DNA of 64,000 nt from NCBI RefSeq assembly GCF_029382255.1, contig NZ_JARLLG010000002.1, positions 124,001 through 188,000 of the forward strand, given 5' to 3'. A program made the position numbers and the translations under genes. The stretch is from Isoptericola croceus (GTDB taxonomy: Bacteria; Actinomycetota; Actinomycetes; Actinomycetales; Cellulomonadaceae). How positions within the stretch are numbered: position 1 is the first letter of the stretch; each line of letters begins with the position of its first letter. The notes beneath the pieces are model-generated. The model was not told the DNA's origin. It searched no databases and was given only the letters and a program-made list of their open reading frames with translations. Positions 63,244 to 64,000 of the stretch are shown in pieces.

Positions 63244-64000
63244 GCCACCTCGCCCCCGCCCCCGCGCCGTCCGTCCGGGTGCGCGCCCCCGGCAAGATCA
63301 ACCTGACGCTGCGTGTCGGGCCGGTGGCCGACGACGGCTACCACCCCCTGGTGACCGTGTTCCAGGCGGTGGCCCTGTACGAGGAGATCACCGCCACCGA
63401 GGTGCCGGAGGGTACGGGCATCTCGCTGACCGTCGAGGGACCGCAGGCCGATCGTGTGCCGCTCGACGCCACGAACCTTGCCTGGCAGGCCGTCGAGGCG
63501 CTCGCCCGGCACGTGGGGCTGGACCCCAGCGTCGCCCTGCACGTCGCCAAGGGCGTGCCCGTGGCCGGCGGGATGGCCGGTGGGTCGGCCGACGCCGCCG
63601 CGACGCTGCTGGCCTGCGACGCCCTGTGGGGCACCGCGCTGCCGCGCGAGGAGCTGCAGGGCATCGGTGCGACCCTGGGCTCGGACGTGCCGTTCGCGCT
63701 GGTGGGGCACACCGCCGTCGGGACCGGGCGGGGACACCTGCTCACCCCGGCGATGACCCGGGGTGAGTTCCACTGGGCGTTCGCCACCCGCGACGACGGG
63801 CTGGCCACCCCCGCGGTGTACCGGCGGTTCGACGAGCTCACCGGACCCACCGCGCCGCCGGTCGACGAGGCCGACGACAACGGGCTCATGCAGGCCCTGC
63901 GGGCCGGGGACCCGACCGGCCTGGGCCGGGCGTTGCAGAACGACCTGGAGGCTGCTGCGCTCGACCTGCGTCCGGAGCTGGGGCGCACGCTGGAGATCGC
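63240..64000 (+). CDS. ispE: 4-diphosphocytidyl-2-C-methyl-D-erythritol kinase, partial at the right edge
   Basis: The first 253 residues of a GHMP kinase of the MEP isoprenoid pathway, phosphorylating CDP-methylerythritol. Visible are the N-terminal [12 protein letters not shown] with the conserved lysine, [15 protein letters not shown], the ATP-binding loop [19 protein letters not shown], and [10 protein letters not shown]. The GTG start overlaps the rsmA stop. The C-terminal end lies outside the window. Confidence 0.95.
   Translation, partial: MSHLAPAPAPSVRVRAPGKINLTLRVGPVADDGYHPLVTVFQAVALYEEITATEVPEGTGISLTVEGPQADRVPLDATNLAWQAVEALARHVGLDPSVALHVAKGVPVAGGMAGGSADAAATLLACDALWGTALPREELQGIGATLGSDVPFALVGHTAVGTGRGHLLTPAMTRGEFHWAFATRDDGLATPAVYRRFDELTGPTAPPVDEADDNGLMQALRAGDPTGLGRALQNDLEAAALDLRPELGRTLEI

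Overview
The window is very GC-rich DNA from an actinobacterium. Three things point to the Micrococcales, most likely a cellulolytic genus of Cellulomonadaceae or Promicromonosporaceae: a CenA-type CBM2-GH6 endoglucanase, an actinobacterial XylA/XylB/ROK xylose locus, and mycobacterium-like gene orders (FCL-FmdB-SAF-MscL, RimJ-SepX, metG-tatD-rpf-rsmA-ispE). The genus is inferred from content only.

Layout. 1-5116: the N-terminal part of a MalT/LuxR-type ATPase regulator, a membrane protein coupled to a carboxymuconolactone-decarboxylase-like protein, a small membrane protein, then thyA-folA. 5142-21399: a plant-wall polysaccharide island. It holds the GH6 endoglucanase, a secreted trimodular pectinase (PL1-PL1-CE8), a LacI regulator fused to a PmoA/DUF6807-like domain, a GH43 enzyme, an ATPase-less sugar ABC importer with a YesL-like protein, a GH28 galacturonase, and a serine hydrolase. 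Copies of an AAACCGGTT-centred palindrome lie at the pectinase, GH43 and importer promoters and suggest one regulon. 21404-25519: xylose catabolism (xylB, xylA, divergent ROK repressor).

25602-31258: tRNA-Arg(CCT) with a lone TnpB element directly behind it whose reading frame runs into a DinB-family gene, then an ECF sigma factor fused to a zinc finger, a membrane segment and an outside domain, then an MFS exporter. 31573-36020: a 1414-residue protein built like a DUF4011-SF1 helicase-nuclease but with its ATPase motifs eroded, plus a co-translated 68-residue partner. 36049-43210: mscL, SAF protein, FmdB zinc ribbon, penicillin acylase, 5-formyl-THF cyclo-ligase, RimJ-like acetyltransferase, SepX/GlpR-like division protein, tRNA-Ala(CGC). 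43286-51562: a Nudix remnant, a transmembrane Ser/Thr kinase, a lipoprotein, an ECF sigma factor, an IS5-type transposase remnant, a duplicated 110-bp hairpin element, a CPBP protease, an unknown lipoprotein and a GH20 hexosaminidase.

51644-64000: housekeeping genes. These are protein O-mannosyltransferase divergent from rsmI, pncA, metG-tatD, three tandem G5-domain muralytic (Rpf-like) genes, rsmA and the start of ispE.

Two features cut across regions. Many genes have a TANNNT box 6-7 nt before the start codon and no Shine-Dalgarno, which suggests leaderless transcription and helped choose starts. Two related long hairpins sit 5-8 nt behind stop codons, after xylA and after the GH20 gene. 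The most unusual candidates are the eroded helicase-nuclease with its small partner, the LacI-PmoA fusion, the self-contained membrane sigma factor and the TnpB/DinB junction.
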